This document shows, one piece after another, positions 6,242 to 9,103 of a DNA stretch of 9,103 nucleotides. The DNA is from Pseudomonadota bacterium (GTDB lineage: Bacteria > Pseudomonadota > Alphaproteobacteria > Rhizobiales > Kaistiaceae). The position numbers and the translations under genes were made by a program. The stretch is taken from positions 1 through 9,103 of the forward strand of contig JAEZEN010000625.1 in NCBI GenBank assembly GCA_023433185.1, in the 5' to 3' direction. Under the pieces are notes generated by a model, which worked only from the letters and a program-made list of their open reading frames with translations, did no database searches and was not told the DNA's origin. How positions within the stretch are numbered: the first letter of the stretch is position 1; each line of letters opens with the position of its first letter.

Positions 6242-7374
6242 GCCGCCGGTGCGGCGGAGGCCGGCGCCGCGGGCCGCTTCGGCGTCCTCCGGCCCGACCG
6301 TGCCGCCGCCGTCTGCCGCCGCAGGCGGCGCTTGAGGAAGGCGAGTACCGCAACCTCCTCGGGTCGCAGGTGCTCGAGTGCGCCCGCGAGTTCGGCCGCC
6401 GCGCGGCGCTCGATGTCGAGGGCCAGAGCCCCGTCGAGATAGCCTTCGAGGATCTCCGGATGCACGTAGCACTTCCGGCAGATGGTCGGCGTGTTGCCGA
6501 GGCGGCGCGCCACCCGCTCGATGGCGTCGCGGACATTGGCCTTGGCGGTGACGTCGCGGTCGACCGCCGCGAACTCGGAGAGCGCGAGGGCGGCGAGCAC
6601 CGTGCCGGCCCAGGTCCGGAAATCCTTCGCCGTGATGTCGGCATCCGAGACCTCGCGCAGCCAGGCATTGACGTCTGCCGAGCCGACCGCGCGGCGCTCG
6701 CCATCCTCGTCGAGATACTGGAAGAGGTGCTGTCCGGGCAGGTCCTGGCACGACTTGACGATTCGTGCCACCCGGCGATCGGACACCTTGAGCTTCCAGG
6801 TCTTGCCGCTCTTGCCGGTGAAGGCGAAGCGCAGCGCCCCGCCTTCGACCTTGACGTGACGGTCGCGGAGCGTCGTCAGACCGAAGCTGCCGTTCCGCTC
6901 CGCGTAGTCGGGATTGCCGACGCGGATCAGCGTGCTGTCGAGCAGATGGACCACCGTCGCCACCACCTTCTCGCGCGGCAGGCCGCGGCGGCCCATGTCG
7001 AGCGCCACGCGGCGCCGGATCTCGGGCAGCACCCGCGCGAACTGGAGGAGGCGGTGATACTTGGTCTCGTCCCGGGCCTTCAGGAAGTCGGGATGGTAGC
7101 GGTACTGCTTCCGCCCGCGGGCATCCCGGCCGGTTGCCTGGAGGTGCCCCTCGGGGGCCGGAGCGATCCACACGTCGGTCCAGGCGGGGGGGATGGCGAG
7201 GCGCTTGATCCGGCGCCGGGTCTCACTGTCGCGGATCGCCCGCCCGCGCCGGTCGAGATAGGCGAAGCCCCTGCCTCGGACGACGCGGCGGATTCCCGGC
7301 TCGTCGTCGGTGACGTAGCGCAGCCCGGCGCGCCCGGCGTCGGAGGGCGTGGTACGGTCTTCTGTCGCGGGCAT
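6238..7374 (-). CDS. DNA topoisomerase IB (poxvirus/eukaryote-like)
   Basis: This 378-residue type IB topoisomerase relaxes supercoils through a 3'-phosphotyrosine nick and needs neither ATP nor Mg2+. An N-terminal beta-sheet domain of the viral/bacterial type (about 20-100) is followed by the catalytic domain (about 105-320). The full active site is visible: Arg151 (LIRVGN), Lys188 (FTGKSGK), Arg253 (KDFRTWAGT), Asn294 (GNTPT) and nucleophile Tyr303 (CYVHP). Their spacings equal those I recall for the Deinococcus enzyme (R137, K174, R239, N280, Y289), and Asn replaces the His of viral enzymes as in other bacterial members. The C-terminal tail (about 350-378) is basic, then Ala/Pro-rich. ATG at 7374 is chosen because GGAGA lies 7 bases upstream and the protein then begins like its family; the frame stays open much further upstream but through atpC antisense sequence. 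The gene is probably transcribed alone, after the ATP synthase terminator. Confidence 0.97.
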   Translation of the reverse strand: MPATEDRTTPSDAGRAGLRYVTDDEPGIRRVVRGRGFAYLDRRGRAIRDSETRRRIKRLAIPPAWTDVWIAPAPEGHLQATGRDARGRKQYRYHPDFLKARDETKYHRLLQFARVLPEIRRRVALDMGRRGLPREKVVATVVHLLDSTLIRVGNPDYAERNGSFGLTTLRDRHVKVEGGALRFAFTGKSGKTWKLKVSDRRVARIVKSCQDLPGQHLFQYLDEDGERRAVGSADVNAWLREVSDADITAKDFRTWAGTVLAALALSEFAAVDRDVTAKANVRDAIERVARRLGNTPTICRKCYVHPEILEGYLDGALALDIERRAAAELAGALEHLRPEEVAVLAFLKRRLRRQTAAARSGRRTPKRPAAPASAAPAA

Positions 7375-7383
7375 GGGCGTGTC

Positions 7384-7415
7384 TCCGGCTCTGCCGGAAC
7401 CGGAAACGCCGGAAC
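7384..7415 (-). promoter_or_regulatory. Topoisomerase leader: hairpin over the ribosome site and paired direct repeats
   Basis: Read as mRNA on the - strand, TCCGGC-AGA-GCCGGA forms a 6-bp stem with a 3-base loop (7398 to 7384). Its 3' arm contains the first bases of the GGAGA ribosome-binding site (7386-7382) of the topoisomerase gene. The octamer GTTCCGGC occurs twice with a 15-base period (7415-7408 and 7400-7393). The first copy is free and the second forms part of the stem, so pairing could switch. Regulation of translation or protein binding is inference. Confidence 0.3.
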
Positions 7416-7474
7416 GGGGCATCGGGTTGCAACAGCATGGCGGCGCCGCCGCGAGCCCGATGGGCGAAAGCGAA

Positions 7475-7492
7475 AGGGGCCTCGCGGCCCCT
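7475..7492 (-). terminator. ATP synthase operon terminator hairpin
   Basis: A perfect 7-bp stem AGGGGCC/GGCCCCT surrounds a 4-base loop. It lies 28 bases beyond the atpC stop codon and is followed, in the - strand direction, by TTTCGCTTT. Position, stem strength and the partial T-tract fit an intrinsic terminator ending the atp transcript before the topoisomerase gene. Confidence 0.72.
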
Positions 7493-7520
7493 GATTTCCC
7501 GACGTCCGGACCTTGCGCGA

Positions 7521-7925
7521 TCAGCCGGCGACCAGCGCCGCCTGAACTTCCTTGAGCTGGTGGAGGCGCTGCTCGGCGGCGTCCCTGGCGGCGCCGTCCT
7601 TGGCGTCGGCCACGTCCTCCTCGGCGTTCTTCACTTCCTGCGCGAGCTGTGCCGGATTGATCTCGGCCACCGGAATTGCCATCTCGGCGAGCACCGTCAG
7701 GCCCTCCGCATTCGCGTCGGCGAAACCGCCGCGAACGAAGATCCGCGTGGTCTGGGCGCCACGGATGACATCGATGACGCCGGGGCGGAGCGTCGTCATG
7801 AACGGCGCGTGGCCCCGCATGACGGTGAACTGGCCCTCGCTGCCCGGGACGACCACCTGCTCGACCGGCTCGGACATGAGCAGGCTCTCGGGGGAGACGA
7901 GTTCGAACTGGAAAGTCTCGGCCAT
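7521..7925 (-). CDS. atpC: ATP synthase F1 epsilon subunit
   Basis: This 134-residue epsilon subunit belongs to the central rotor stalk of F1 and couples rotation while restraining ATP hydrolysis. The N-terminal beta-sandwich (about 1-85) shows the family segments FELVSPESLL, VVVPGSEGQFTVMRGHAP and IFVRGGFADA. The C-terminal helical hairpin (about 90-132) is Ala/Glu/Gln-rich. Length is normal. ATG at 7925 follows GAGGA with a 5-base spacer. That ribosome site overlaps the TGA of the preceding small gene, which suggests translational coupling. It is the last gene of the operon before the terminator hairpin. It is separated from atpD by an extra small gene, which is unusual. Confidence 0.98.
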   Translation of the reverse strand: MAETFQFELVSPESLLMSEPVEQVVVPGSEGQFTVMRGHAPFMTTLRPGVIDVIRGAQTTRIFVRGGFADANAEGLTVLAEMAIPVAEINPAQLAQEVKNAEEDVADAKDGAARDAAEQRLHQLKEVQAALVAG

Positions 7926-7933
7926 TTCTATCC

Positions 7934-8224
7934 TCAAACGGTGCGGCGGCGGTCGGCGACGAAGCCGATGAGCAGGCCAATGACGCCGCCGATCGCGGCA
8001 AAGATCGCCGTCCGGGCGTACCTGTCGTCGAACACCGACCGGCGACCGATCGATACCTCCAGGTTGCCGCCCCTGTCCTCCGCGGAGAGCATCGCGTCCC
8101 CCTCCCGGCCGCCCTCGACCTCGAGCGAAACGCCCCCGACATTCACGTCGACCGCCCGCGGCGCCGTGAACCACCCGGCGGCGGCGCCGATGACGAGACC
8201 GACGATGAGCAGGATGACCTTCAC
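7934..8224 (-). CDS. Small two-transmembrane protein inserted between atpD and atpC
   Basis: I do not recognise a family for this 96-residue protein. Residues about 3-19 and 72-90 are hydrophobic segments, and both are Gly/Ala-rich with small-residue spacing (GLVIGAAAG; GGVIGLLIG) as in tightly packed helices. The connecting region (21-71) is polar, acidic and probably beta-rich. Charge distribution (Lys2 before the first segment, RRR after the second) favours both ends in the cytoplasm and the centre in the periplasm. The first segment could instead be an uncleaved signal anchor. The start is GTG at 8224, with AGGGA six bases upstream overlapping the atpD TAG; atpD ends only nine bases before the start. 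The stop is eight bases before atpC and overlaps its ribosome site. This spacing strongly supports a real, co-translated gene in the ATP synthase operon. A role in ATP synthase assembly or regulation is inference only. Confidence 0.82.
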   Translation of the reverse strand: MKVILLIVGLVIGAAAGWFTAPRAVDVNVGGVSLEVEGGREGDAMLSAEDRGGNLEVSIGRRSVFDDRYARTAIFAAIGGVIGLLIGFVADRRRTV

Positions 8225-8233
8225 GAGGGGTCC

Positions 8234-9103
<870 letters not shown>

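Noticed and set aside
6243..6257. A CCGCC/GGCGG hairpin just past the dehydrogenase stop as its terminator.
   Set aside because: It is a short stem inside the Ala/Pro-rich 3' end of the topoisomerase coding sequence, where such repeats follow from codon use, and it has no T-tract.
3752..7171. A 1139-codon open frame on the - strand across the dehydratase, the dehydrogenase and part of the topoisomerase.
   Set aside because: Its product is Arg/Gly/Ala/Asp-rich low-complexity sequence with no domain, and it is antisense or out of frame to three genes with complete catalytic motifs. Long shadow frames are expected in G+C-rich DNA.
7375..8142. The topoisomerase frame continuing upstream, giving a 634-residue protein.
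   Set aside because: The extra part is out-of-frame translation of atpC and its terminator. The ATG at 7374 has a good ribosome site and gives the normal family length.

Overview
The window is G+C-rich chromosomal DNA, most likely from an alphaproteobacterium. The evidence for this is strong G/C bias at third codon positions, an atpD-atpC operon end with alphaproteobacterial-type AtpD sequence, and an RTX protein ending in the DFFVV-type C-terminus common in that class. It holds nine protein genes packed tightly. No gene-free stretch exceeds about 230 bases, and I see no RNA genes, insertion sequences, phage genes or CRISPR arrays. The first 98 bases hold no gene I can support; they could carry the last few codons of an upstream gene.

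Left part, + strand: a MarC/UPF0056 family inner-membrane protein (99-770), then an exported two-domain protein (900-1718) that joins a beta-trefoil-like domain to a META/HslJ-like domain. Facing them on the - strand is a large serralysin-like zinc metalloprotease with RTX modules (1787-3673). A long hairpin lies between the two convergent stop codons and overlaps the protease stop codon.

Middle part: a 231-base divergent intergenic region (3674-3904) contains two GTATAC sequences, one inside the palindrome GGTATACC. They may be operators, -10 elements or both. To the right is a + strand pair, an enolase-superfamily dehydratase of the mandelate racemase subgroup (3905-5080) and a zinc-dependent medium-chain alcohol dehydrogenase (5180-6241). 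Together they look like a small catabolic operon for a sugar acid or polyol. The substrate cannot be read from the sequence.

Right part, - strand: a eukaryote/poxvirus-like DNA topoisomerase IB (6238-7374) that overlaps the dehydrogenase tail to tail by 4 bases. Next is the end of the ATP synthase operon: a terminator hairpin, atpC (7521-7925), a small two-transmembrane protein (7934-8224) and the 3' two-thirds of atpD (8234 to the window edge). The small membrane-protein gene between atpD and atpC is the most unusual item here, because these two genes are normally adjacent. It is tightly spaced with both neighbours and is probably co-translated with them.

Most of the window is ordinary housekeeping or accessory metabolism. 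I see no defence system, biosynthetic cluster or obviously new multi-gene system. The points most worth following are the atpD-atpC insert, the regulatory palindromes in the divergent promoter region, the trefoil-META fusion and the unassigned dehydratase.
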